64,000 bases of DNA. Origin: Desulfofundulus salinus. GTDB taxonomy: Bacteria > Bacillota > Desulfotomaculia > Desulfotomaculales > Desulfovirgulaceae. The position numbers and the translations under genes were made by a program. The DNA lies in the NCBI RefSeq assembly GCF_003627965.1, contig NZ_RBWE01000001.1, positions 601,381-665,380 on the forward strand. Direction: 5' to 3'. Below, piece after piece: positions 54,655 to 62,279 of this stretch (position 1 is the stretch's first letter; each line of letters begins with the position of its first letter). The notes beneath the pieces are model-generated. The model did not search any database and was not told the DNA's origin. It worked only from the letters and a program-made list of their open reading frames with translations.

Positions 54655-56427
54655 GTGAATGGGTTGCGGGCTTTGCTTGAAGAATTCATGAATAATTATG
54701 CTTATGCTAGAGATCATGATCCGATTAAAGGTCATCCCTTGAGTAATGTCATGAAAAGAATGGTAGAAAAAGTCCAAGCTATATCCTGTGTCGCAACCTA
54801 TGATGGAATTATAGTTGAAGGATCTATTGGCAAGGGTAATTGGGCAAAAATACCTTGGTTGGCACTGTTGGATTCTAGAATAACCGATACTACACAAAAA
54901 GGTGTCTATGTTGTTTATCTATTTTCCGAGGACATGAGCAGGCTTTACCTGACATTAAATCAAGGTGTTACCGAAATATCCCAAAAGTTAGGGACGATAG
55001 AAGCGAGGCGTTCATTGAGAGATAAAGCACAAGAGATCGGGGCACGACCTGATGTACAAGCATTAGATGGTTTTAGAGTCGGAAATGATATCGATCTCGC
55101 AACTATGTCACATCTAGGACTCCTGTACGTTGAAGGTACAATCGCCTATAAAGAGTACCATGCAAGAGATTTACCGGACGACAATGTACTGGAAAGGGAT
55201 CTCTGCTCTTTGCTTTCAGTATATAAGAATTACGCAGATGAAACTGCCGTCATTGATCGAAAGTCCCGTCCCCCGGTTAATTATCGTGATACTGTTCACA
55301 GTATCTACGAATATATAAAAGCCAAGGGTTTCGTCTTTGAAGAAGACCTGCTCTTCAACTTCTTCCTCAGCTTAAAGACAAAGCCTTTTGTCATTCTCGC
55401 CGGCATTTCTGGTACGGGAAAAACAAAGCTAATTGAGCTGTTTGCCGAGGCAGTGGGTGCAACCAGTGATAATGGTAGGTTTGAGCTTATTCCCGTTAGG
55501 CCTGACTGGAACGACAGTTCCGATCTACTAGGGTACAGGAATTTAGAGGGCAAGTTCCAGCCGGGGATCCTTACAAGAGTTATACAGCGGGCACTTTCAG
55601 ATATTAATAACCCATACTTTGTCTGTCTGGATGAGATGAACTTGGCCCGGGTCGAGTATTACTTCAGTGATTTCCTAAGTCTTCTGGAAACCAGGCGGTG
55701 GTATAAAGGAGAATTACGGACTAATAAGATCTTTAGGGAAACCGACTTTGTCTTCCAAGAAGACCGGGAGGAATTTGCTGGCTTGTACATTCCTGAAAAC
55801 CTGTATATTGTCGGTTCGGTCAATATGGACGAAACGACTCATCCTTTCAGCAAGAAAGTCTTAGACAGGGCTAATACCATTGAGTTTTTTGAGGTTGCTT
55901 TAGACAACTACGGTAGCTATCAAGAGACAATTCATTTCGAAGGACAAGCCTTTCTTCCCCAAAAAGTTTCATCTTCAGTTCTAAGAAGCGAATACTGTGT
56001 CTTAAGTGACTGTCTACCGGAAAGGAAAGCTATAGTCGATGAGGTAGTAAACATTTTGACAAAGGTCAACGATATTTTACAACCGGCCAACCTGCACGTT
56101 GGTTACCGGGTTCGAGATGAGATTAGTTTTTATATGATTTACAATCAAGAATTTGGTTTGATGGATAAAGACAAAGCTTTTGATTGGCAGCTTCTTCAAA
56201 AGATTCTGCCGCGGCTTCAGGGGAGCTCACGCAAAATTTACCAAGCTCTGATAGGTCTGTTTGAATTATGCACCAACGTTCCTTTAGAAAGTAGCGAAGG
56301 TGCTGCAGAAGAAGCGGAAAACGTCCTAGAAAATGTTGCAGTAGTAAGATGGCCAAGAAGTGCCCGAAAGATTGCCTACATGTTAGGGAGGTACGAGGAG
56401 GATGGGTTTACATCTTTCTGGGCATAG
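54655..56427 (+). CDS. mcrB: McrB-like AAA+ GTPase of a type IV restriction system
   Basis: A 590-residue protein. The N-terminal ~190 residues (SNVMKRMVEKVQ, GKGNWAKIPWLALLD) look like the MrcB-type DNA-recognition domain (DUF3578), followed by the McrB AAA+ core: Walker A AGISGTGKTKLIELFAEA, Walker B FVCLDEMNLARVEYYFSDFLSLLE and the McrB signature region GSVNMDETTHPFSKKVLDRA. McrB proteins use GTP to translocate DNA with an McrC nuclease and cut modified DNA. GTG 54655 or TTG 54664 could be the start; AAGGGTG favours 54664. Base composition is clearly more AT-rich than the metabolic genes, suggesting transfer. The nuclease gene starts inside its 3' end. Confidence 0.88.
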   Translation: MNGLRALLEEFMNNYAYARDHDPIKGHPLSNVMKRMVEKVQAISCVATYDGIIVEGSIGKGNWAKIPWLALLDSRITDTTQKGVYVVYLFSEDMSRLYLTLNQGVTEISQKLGTIEARRSLRDKAQEIGARPDVQALDGFRVGNDIDLATMSHLGLLYVEGTIAYKEYHARDLPDDNVLERDLCSLLSVYKNYADETAVIDRKSRPPVNYRDTVHSIYEYIKAKGFVFEEDLLFNFFLSLKTKPFVILAGISGTGKTKLIELFAEAVGATSDNGRFELIPVRPDWNDSSDLLGYRNLEGKFQPGILTRVIQRALSDINNPYFVCLDEMNLARVEYYFSDFLSLLETRRWYKGELRTNKIFRETDFVFQEDREEFAGLYIPENLYIVGSVNMDETTHPFSKKVLDRANTIEFFEVALDNYGSYQETIHFEGQAFLPQKVSSSVLRSEYCVLSDCLPERKAIVDEVVNILTKVNDILQPANLHVGYRVRDEISFYMIYNQEFGLMDKDKAFDWQLLQKILPRLQGSSRKIYQALIGLFELCTNVPLESSEGAAEEAENVLENVAVVRWPRSARKIAYMLGRYEEDGFTSFWA

Positions 56428-56707
56428 GCAATATGAGTTGTTGCTGGTTGAAACTAAAGAGTTTGTTTTCACGATCAAAGGAAGACCCATCCACCCCACA
56501 GTTGATGCTTTGAATTTGCACCGGACCAATGCTGGGCAGTGGGTAAAGGCTGAGCTGATCATCTCTTGCAATGATGACTTTGAGGCTTGGGTTTTTGACC
56601 CTTATGAAGAAGGGGAGAGCAGATTATACGTTCCGGGGGACCGCTACTTTCCGTGCTTTTATGAAAACCAGACTTATGAGGTAATATTTGCCAACCAAAA
56701 TCCTTGA
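56402..56707 (+). CDS. McrC-like (DUF2357) nuclease, N-terminal fragment before a frameshift
   Basis: 101 residues with a good ribosome site (AGGGAGGT near 56385-56392) and a 26-base overlap with mcrB, so this is the real start of the partner gene. It reads ELLLVETKEFVFTIKGRPIHP... to RYFPCFYENQTYEVIFANQ, then stops. Removing one A from the AAAA run at 56697-56700 joins it in frame to the next segment (VIFANQ-ILEIRKRIDIDTFENRFVK), so the gene appears interrupted by a single-base insertion or a sequencing error. N-terminal DUF2357-type domain assignment is by context and moderate. Confidence 0.65.
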   Translation: MGLHLSGHRQYELLLVETKEFVFTIKGRPIHPTVDALNLHRTNAGQWVKAELIISCNDDFEAWVFDPYEEGESRLYVPGDRYFPCFYENQTYEVIFANQNP

Positions 56708-57554
56708 GATTCGGAAGAGAATTGATATTGATACCTTTGAGAATCGTTTTGTCAAATGGATCATTACCTCGATCCAGAACAAACTACGCCACTTCCAGAG
56801 GGTATACCGAAGGACATTCGCTGACTCTAGTGTTTTTGATGAGCGAATAATTGAAATGACCGATTCTATGTGGAATAGGTTATATAAAATGAAGAGGTTT
56901 AGCTTCCTAGTTGATGTAGGAGATTTACACCGGATAGACACTCTTTCACTGGTCTTACAAATGGCCCCCGGGTATCGGGAGGTATATAAGTATTACTTAA
57001 TGTTGGTTAAAGGGCTGAGTTTGCAGTCCGATATTTTCCATATTTCCATCAAGGACCTGGCCCAGCTTTATGAGTACTGGTGTTTTCTCAAACTACACTC
57101 TATCTTACGGGACAGGTACCAATTAGAAAAGCATGATCTAATCAGGGTAAACAATACGGGTTTAACAGTTAGATTAGACAAATCGAGGCGGGCTAGTATT
57201 TATTATACTAATCCCCAAAATAATGAGAAGATTGTTTTATCCTACAACAACCTACTCAATACAAAGATGCCCACCACTAGCCAAAGGCCCGACAGCATGC
57301 TTACCTTGAAAAAGGAAGATGGGGATGTTGAGTACCAATACGTGTTTGACGCCAAATACCGCCTAAATCCCGCCCTTCCCGGCAGTGAATATTACTCAAA
57401 ATACCGCAAACCGGGGCCCGAAGAGGACGATATAAATACCATGCACCGTTATCGTGATGCTATACTTTATTCCCGAGGAGAGGAAATAGCCAAAACTGTT
57501 TTTGGGGCCTACATTTTTTCCCTTACAAGGATAGTAGTTATTATGCAGGCATAA
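56688..57554 (+). CDS. McrC-like PD-(D/E)XK nuclease core (frameshifted middle segment)
   Basis: 288 residues containing the nuclease domain: DTFENRFVKWII, LAQLYEYWCFLKLHSIL, QRPDSMLTL, YVFDAKYRLNP and DDINTMHRYRDAILY. RPD-x(n)-FDAKY fits the PD-(D/E)XK catalytic pattern of the DUF2357/DUF524 nucleases that pair with McrB. The TTG at 56688 has no good ribosome site; it is probably an internal part of one gene starting at 56402. At the end the reading changes at a T6 run (57514-57519): with one more T the frame continues FFPYKDSSYYAG... into the next segment instead of stopping at 57554. Confidence 0.7.
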   Translation: MPTKILEIRKRIDIDTFENRFVKWIITSIQNKLRHFQRVYRRTFADSSVFDERIIEMTDSMWNRLYKMKRFSFLVDVGDLHRIDTLSLVLQMAPGYREVYKYYLMLVKGLSLQSDIFHISIKDLAQLYEYWCFLKLHSILRDRYQLEKHDLIRVNNTGLTVRLDKSRRASIYYTNPQNNEKIVLSYNNLLNTKMPTTSQRPDSMLTLKKEDGDVEYQYVFDAKYRLNPALPGSEYYSKYRKPGPEEDDINTMHRYRDAILYSRGEEIAKTVFGAYIFSLTRIVVIMQA

Positions 57555-57637
57555 CGGACGGACAACCACATGCCTTTTACTCGAGTATTGAAAAAGTAAA
57601 CATTGGAGGGTTACCTTTTCTTCCAGGGGAGACTGGT

Positions 57638-58423
57638 TTGGTTGAAAGCTTTTTGGACGAACTGATTATAGAATCACCTGATTCGGCCTTTGAACGGGCG
57701 GTTCCTCAGGCGGGGTCCAAATTGTATTATAAGCAAAAGTTCCGCCCGAGAACAGTTTTGGTCGGGGTGGTGAGAGATGAGAGGCAGCTGAGAGTCAATC
57801 TTGATAATCATTTCTATCATATACCCTACCAACGGGTGAAGAGGACTTGTTTTAACGTCGACTATATAGCTCTCTATCAACCAGAGACAGTCTTCGGGGA
57901 TGATTCCGGCATCCGCTATTACGGGCTAGTAGATAAGATAGAGGTAGTAAAGAGAAAGGATATTATCGAACTGCCCAGAAATAGCGAAGAACTATACGTC
58001 AAATTCACGGTAAGTGACTGGAAAAATCTTGTTCAACCAATAAAAGCGGCTGGGTACGGAGTGAGAACTCATTTATATACCACACTATATTTGCTTCAAA
58101 AGGCTCAAGAATTACCCGAACTAAGCCTAAGGTCTGAAGAAGAATTGAGACTTTGGAAGGAAATCCGGAGACTGGGTAAGAGGATTAAATGGAGAGCCCA
58201 AAACCAGCAGTTGACCGTTGACAGTAAGGTTAATGAAATTAAGTTTGATAACGTGACCATAAGGGTTTCGGAGGACCGCTTGATCATAAGTAATGGGCAG
58301 CAAAGCGAGGACATGTCACTCACTGACCTTAGTTCAAAACCCCGGGCGGTTTTAAAGACGATCTTACGGTTAGCGGCTTTATCACACCCACCGGCTGGTA
58401 GTTTAACACGGGGACAGTGTTAG
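57638..58423 (+). CDS. C-terminal segment of the McrC-like nuclease gene with possible PUA/EVE-like domain
   Basis: 261 residues from TTG 57638, but the frame is open from the T6 run at 57514, reading FPYKDSSYYAGITDGQ and SSIEKVNIGGLPFLPG, which is how DUF2357 nucleases continue. The part after residue 30 (RPRTVLVGVVRDERQLRV, YHIPYQRV, VDYIALYQPETVFGDDSGIRYYGLVDKIE) has the strand pattern of a small beta-barrel such as PUA/EVE/ASCH, which in other restriction systems reads modified bases; this is a guess from pattern. The ~100-residue tail is charged. If frameshifts are real, this part is not expressed with the nuclease. Confidence 0.6.
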   Translation: MVESFLDELIIESPDSAFERAVPQAGSKLYYKQKFRPRTVLVGVVRDERQLRVNLDNHFYHIPYQRVKRTCFNVDYIALYQPETVFGDDSGIRYYGLVDKIEVVKRKDIIELPRNSEELYVKFTVSDWKNLVQPIKAAGYGVRTHLYTTLYLLQKAQELPELSLRSEEELRLWKEIRRLGKRIKWRAQNQQLTVDSKVNEIKFDNVTIRVSEDRLIISNGQQSEDMSLTDLSSKPRAVLKTILRLAALSHPPAGSLTRGQC

Positions 58424-58481
58424 GCTCAAGCGCCGCCAGCCGGACATTGACCGGATGCTTAGCTGGAATGCCCCAGCAGTA

Positions 58482-58518
58482 GGGCTCTCTTTCCAGACCG
58501 GGAAGAGAGCCTTTCTCC
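58482..58518 (+). terminator. Terminator after the McrB-nuclease operon
   Basis: GGCTCTCTTTCC (58482-58493) pairs with GGAAGAGAGCC (58501-58511) and is followed by TTTCTCCTTT. Confidence 0.75.
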
Positions 58519-58580
58519 TTTGAATTCATGTTACGAAAGTAGTATAATCATGATTAGGCTAATCACGCGAGGTACTGCAA

Positions 58581-58730
58581 ATGGTTTTTGTAAACCGCAA
58601 AACTGAATTGAACTGGCTGGAGGAAGCTTATAGAAGCAGTCGTGCACAGCTGCTGGTGTTATACGGCCGCCGGCGGGTGGGGAAAACGGAACTGCTCAGG
58701 GGTTTTTGCCGGGAGAAGAGACACGTCTTT
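58581..58730 (+). pseudogene. Truncated archaeal-type P-loop ATPase
   Basis: ATG 58581 opens with MVFVNRKTELNWLEEAYRS and Walker A YGRRRVGKTELLRGF, the start of ATPases with a C-terminal DUF234/PD-(D/E)XK domain (normally about 450 residues). Recognisable similarity ends near residue 50; the frame then runs as noise through the antisense of the minus-strand gene to 58973. Only the N-terminus survives, probably cut by a deletion that joined it to the neighbouring gene. Confidence 0.6.
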
Positions 58731-58830
58731 TTGCTACCCCATTTTAGCGGCTGCCGCATGTGTATTAAGGCAGGATCCCACTGCTACTGGCAGAGACCGG
58801 GTTGCAGGTTCTGGGTGGCGCCGCAAGGCT

Positions 58831-59619
58831 CTATCTCGCCGGTCGCTGCTGCTGCTTCACGGTCCTTTCCAGGGCGTCTTCCACCTGCAGGGCATAGTCG
58901 GCCAGCAGGTGGAGGTAATGGTGCAGGTATTCCCACGCCTGGAAGTTTACACGGTCGTGGCACAGTATATTGATGGCTTCTGTGATAAAGGAAGCCGCCC
59001 GCCGGGTAATGATGCCGGCCCGGTACAGTACCAGGGGCAACTGTTGCCGTTCTTCCGGCACGGGTAGCCCCAGCCTGACCACCGCCCGGTGGGCCAGGTT
59101 CAGGCAGGTGCGCAGAATGCCCTCATAGGAGGCAAAAACCTGGCCCCGGGCGGTGCGGACGATCCAGGTTGCCTTTAGCCGCCAGGCGGCAATGGTGGCC
59201 TCTTCCGGCGTGGAGCGGCCGCGCCGGAAAGCCAGCTTTTCCAGTTCCACCTTAAAGGAGGGATCCGGGGTGTGGACCGGCAGGGCGCCGGCCAGCATCC
59301 AGGGGAGGGAAGAAAGGGTGTGGGGTGCGTTCAGCACCACCACTTCCACCGGGGTGAAGAGCCATTCCGCCCAGGGTTCGGCGTCATAACCGGGAAAAAG
59401 CGCCTCCGTCAGGGAGTATTCCAGTGCCGCTGCCAGGTCCAGGGCGTCGTCTGTGTTCGGGCACAGGGAGGGGTAAAGGCCGATGCCCACATCCACATCA
59501 CTCAAAGGGGTGGCCGTGCCCCCGGCATAAGACCCCATCAAATAGGCCACGGCCACCTGTGGCCGGTCCTGGACATGGCGTTTAATTTCACTGATAATTT
59601 TTTCGCTCTCGAGAAGCAT
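58831..59619 (-). CDS. MNT-type nucleotidyltransferase with helical (HEPN-like) C-terminus
   Basis: A 262-residue protein. The nucleotidyltransferase motif is MGSYAGGTATPLSDVDVGIGL (GS...SDxDxG, about residues 27-47), with a third acidic residue expected in VEVVVLNAP. The C-terminal ~120 residues are helical (RGQVFASYEGILRTCLNLAHRAV... AASFITEAINIL) and resemble a fused HEPN/DUF86 partner, but no clear RxxxxxH motif is seen. ATG 59619 is chosen because GGGGAGGA is upstream; the frame is open 42 codons further. MNT-HEPN pairs are toxin-antitoxin systems in which the MNT protein AMPylates the toxin. Confidence 0.72.
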   Translation of the reverse strand: MLLESEKIISEIKRHVQDRPQVAVAYLMGSYAGGTATPLSDVDVGIGLYPSLCPNTDDALDLAAALEYSLTEALFPGYDAEPWAEWLFTPVEVVVLNAPHTLSSLPWMLAGALPVHTPDPSFKVELEKLAFRRGRSTPEEATIAAWRLKATWIVRTARGQVFASYEGILRTCLNLAHRAVVRLGLPVPEERQQLPLVLYRAGIITRRAASFITEAINILCHDRVNFQAWEYLHHYLHLLADYALQVEDALERTVKQQQRPAR

Positions 59620-59720
59620 TTTTTGGTTATTCCTCCCCGGGTGCAGGTAAACAGTGCAGGCAAATGGGAGCACACCCTTCTCGAGCCACAGAACCGGGAA
59701 AAGCCCGGGTCCGGTTTTAG

Positions 59721-60134
59721 TCAGGTAATTTTCCAGGCCCGGCATGCTTCGGTAGCCTTCAGGATGGGGATGTCAGAAAAGATTTTCAAACCCAGCAGGT
59801 GTTCGTCGCCGGAAACGATGGCCCCGGCGCCTGCCTCCAGTGCACACTCGAGAACCCTGTTGTCGGCAGGATCTTCCGTGATGACATTTAGCTGCTTCCG
59901 GGGGATAATTAGACGTTCCGGTTGGCACAACCAGGATATTATCCAGCGCAAATCAGGATGGGCGGCGACCACTTTAAGCTTCGGGCGGGCTATAACCAGG
60001 ATCAATTCTTCGATTAAAGCCGGGCTGATAAAAAGCTTTAGTTTTCTCCCTATACATGCCTTTAGCAGCCGGTGCGGGGGGCCAGTCCAACCGATGGCTG
60101 ATACCAGTATATTTGTATCCATAACAACTTTCAT
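59721..60134 (-). CDS. PIN-domain toxin (VapC-like, COG1569 type)
   Basis: A 137-residue PIN nuclease: the first acidic residue is in VMDTNILVSAIGW, Glu in LIEELILVIARPKL, and the terminal acids in TEDPADNRVLECALEAGAGAIVSGDEHLL. All catalytic positions appear intact. PIN toxins cut RNA. ATG 60134 overlaps the antitoxin stop in ATGA fashion, so the two are translated together. Confidence 0.9.
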   Translation of the reverse strand: MKVVMDTNILVSAIGWTGPPHRLLKACIGRKLKLFISPALIEELILVIARPKLKVVAAHPDLRWIISWLCQPERLIIPRKQLNVITEDPADNRVLECALEAGAGAIVSGDEHLLGLKIFSDIPILKATEACRAWKIT

Positions 60135-60409
60135 CTGGAACGAACCTCGCGAATGGCTTCGGCGACTGCTTCATAGGGAATACCGGCTTCAGCGACTGCT
60201 TGCTGGATCTTTTCCAGGGCTTCGATTAACTGGTCTTCCTTTGCCTTTTCAGCCAGGGTTTTCAATCGCACGTACTCATCATAATCCAGAAGAATGGCCT
60301 TTTCTTTCGAGCGCCGGGTGATGATTACCGGTTGTTTATTTTCGTTTACCCGGCTGATCAAATCCCCCAGAATCCGCCTGGCATTTTCCACATTAATGAT
60401 GTTTTCCAT
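60131..60409 (-). CDS. Phd/YefM-family antitoxin
   Basis: A 92-residue antitoxin: N-terminal Phd/YefM DNA-binding domain (INVENARRILGDLISRVNENKQPVIITRRSKEKAILLDYDEY, seen in parts) and a helical toxin-binding tail (DQLIEALEKIQQAVAEAG). ATG 60409 follows GAGGTGATC on the minus strand; an upstream in-frame ATG at 60457 has no site. It should neutralise the PIN toxin and repress the operon. Confidence 0.9.
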   Translation of the reverse strand: MENIINVENARRILGDLISRVNENKQPVIITRRSKEKAILLDYDEYVRLKTLAEKAKEDQLIEALEKIQQAVAEAGIPYEAVAEAIREVRSR

Positions 60410-60586
60410 AAGGATCACCTCTATGTTTAGCTTGCAGTATAAAACCAATTTTGTCAATCCAATAGCTCAAGGGCCAGTTGCTGCACGGCTAAAGCCTTTT
60501 CTTTGCCCCAAAACCTTGCCGGTTGTTTTTTATACGCTTTGATAACATTTTCTAAAAGGCATTCTTTCCGCTGAGGTGAGCCAATT

Positions 60587-61117
60587 ATGGTTATTGAAAT
60601 TGCGCCGGAAAAGCTTAAATTGATAGCCGCACAGAAAGAAGATGAAAACTGGGAATTCCGTTCCTTTTTAAAAACCAGTATTGCGGATAAAAAAGTGGAT
60701 TCCCTGGTACACAGGCTGTATAAAGATATTTCTTCGCAGGTTGACTGTAAACAGTGCGCCAACTGTTGCCGGGAATGCAGTCCAGTTCTGCACGATAAAG
60801 ATATCACGAGGTTATCTCAAGGGACGGGTATTCCGGTTTCTGAATTTATAGAGAAATACTTGAAGAAAGTTGAAAACGACTATCTTTTCAACCAGAAACC
60901 CTGCCCGTTTCTAAAGGACAATCTGTGTACGCAATATTCATACCGTCCCGGTGATTGCAGGAGTTATCCTCACTTGCACAAAAAGGGTTTTGTTTTCCGG
61001 TTGATCAGGGTAATTGATAATTATGCCGTCTGTCCAATTGTGTTTCATGTTTACGAGGAACTGAAAAAAGAGTTGGGCTGGAAGAAAAGGACCAGACCCG
61101 GAAGAATGCCGACGTAA
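60587..61117 (+). CDS. YkgJ-family cysteine-cluster protein
   Basis: A 176-residue protein with the UPF0153/YkgJ pattern: CKQCANCCRECSP near residue 55, CPFLKDNLCTQYSYRPGDCRSYP and a last Cys in AVCPIVFHV. These cysteines probably bind zinc or an iron-sulfur cluster; the function of the family is not established. It is more AT-rich than average and stands alone between the toxin-antitoxin pair and yjbQ. Confidence 0.8.
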   Translation: MVIEIAPEKLKLIAAQKEDENWEFRSFLKTSIADKKVDSLVHRLYKDISSQVDCKQCANCCRECSPVLHDKDITRLSQGTGIPVSEFIEKYLKKVENDYLFNQKPCPFLKDNLCTQYSYRPGDCRSYPHLHKKGFVFRLIRVIDNYAVCPIVFHVYEELKKELGWKKRTRPGRMPT

Positions 61118-61270
61118 GGTTAACGTCAGCACCCTGAAGGAGCTCTCGCTCATCCTGTGGAGAACTGTTTCACGTGCTGCTGCTTACATCAGCCATTTCC
61201 ACATTGGATGCCACCTTTAATTTCCCGTTTAATTTGCGGAACAAAAAAATTTCCTTAGGGAGCTGTTACA

Positions 61271-61942
61271 ATGAAGTCTTACACCGAGTACCTCTGGTTC
61301 AACACTACCAGCCGGAGGGAGTACATCAATATAACCTCTCAGGTGGAGGAGGCGGTAAAAAAGTCCGGTATTAAGGAAGGGCTGGTGCTGGTCTCGGCCA
61401 TGCACATTACCGCCGGGGTCTATGTCAATGATGCCGAGGAGGGGATTATCCAGGACATAGACAATATGCTGGAGAGGCTGGCCCCCTTTGGTCCGGATTA
61501 CCTGCACCACCGCACCGGGGAGGACAACGGCGACGCCCATCTGAAGAGCATCCTGGTCCACCACCAGGTGATCCTCCCGGTGACCGGCGGAAGACTTGAC
61601 CTGGGCCCCTGGCAGCAGGTTTATTATGCTGAATTCGATGGCCGTCGGCGGAAAAGGGTCATTATTAAATGTAAGAAAAGGGAGGTGTGTTGTTTGTGCA
61701 CAAGAAATATCATTAAAACCACTGTCAGTCACCGTTACCAGACCGTTATTCCAGCCGGGATTAGGGAACGCTATAATATCCGGGAAGGCACGCGCATAGC
61801 CTGGATCGACCAGGGCGGGGAGATAAAAATAATTCCTTTGCCAGCTGAACCGGGTAAACTTTTCCGGGGTGCTGGAAAGGGAAAGGATTTGCTCGGTTTA
61901 CTGATGAAGTACCGGGAAAAGGAACGGAAAGTAAATGAGTGA
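61271..61942 (+). CDS. yjbQ: YjbQ/UPF0047 protein fused in frame to an AbrB-type antitoxin
   Basis: Residues 1 to about 134 are a normal-length YjbQ/UPF0047 domain (secondary thiamine-phosphate synthase-like): [55 protein letters not shown] and [13 protein letters not shown]. There is no stop; the frame runs on through [14 protein letters not shown] into an AbrB/SpoVT swapped-hairpin domain ([27 protein letters not shown]) and a tail to 61942. A strong ribosome site (AGGGAGG, 61678-61685) before TTG 61694 suggests the antitoxin is also made separately. ATG 61271 follows AGGGAG. Confidence 0.85.
   Translation: MKSYTEYLWFNTTSRREYINITSQVEEAVKKSGIKEGLVLVSAMHITAGVYVNDAEEGIIQDIDNMLERLAPFGPDYLHHRTGEDNGDAHLKSILVHHQVILPVTGGRLDLGPWQQVYYAEFDGRRRKRVIIKCKKREVCCLCTRNIIKTTVSHRYQTVIPAGIRERYNIREGTRIAWIDQGGEIKIIPLPAEPGKLFRGAGKGKDLLGLLMKYREKERKVNE
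61694..61942 (+). CDS. AbrB/SpoVT-type antitoxin (probable internal start)
   Basis: From TTG 61694, 8 bases after GGAGG, an 82-residue antitoxin reads [20 protein letters not shown]. The swapped-hairpin DNA-binding domain occupies residues 8-48 and the tail ([20 protein letters not shown]) would bind the toxin. It is identical to the C-terminal part of the yjbQ frame. The toxin gene starts inside its 3' end at 61935, the classic arrangement, which supports independent expression. Confidence 0.6.
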   Translation: MCTRNIIKTTVSHRYQTVIPAGIRERYNIREGTRIAWIDQGGEIKIIPLPAEPGKLFRGAGKGKDLLGLLMKYREKERKVNE

Positions 61943-62134
61943 CATCAAAAAATACGTGCTGGACACCAGTGCCCTGTTGACCTATTACCAGGATGAAGCA
62001 GCTGACCTGATCGAAGAGGTATTTCAAGGAAAAAAGCTGCTACGCTGGTGCACCGGGATCCGGAATTCAGCAGAGTTGATCTGGAAATTGATCAGTTGAT
62101 GCTTCCGGCTAAAAATATCCCGAATTCTCAATAA
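61935..62134 (+). pseudogene. PIN-domain toxin with internal deletion
   Basis: ATG 61935 overlaps the antitoxin gene and reads [18 protein letters not shown] and DEAADLIEEVFQ, a normal PIN N-terminus with its first catalytic Asp. After GKK the frame is lost and stops at 62099. In another frame, TLVHRDPEFSRVDLEIDQLMLP appears, which is the usual C-terminal end of such toxins, and stops at 62134. About 80 central residues are missing, so the toxin should be inactive although its antitoxin is intact. Confidence 0.75.
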
Positions 62135-62279
62135 CCAGTTCGGATAAAAATTGGGCTGAAATCCTCTGACAATGCTCAACATGATCCGGCCAGGTAACCG
62201 GATTATTTTTGTGTACGCCCGAACATGGTCGTGGTCTATTAAAAGCATATCTAGGAAATTAACGCTGGGGTTTGCCGGT

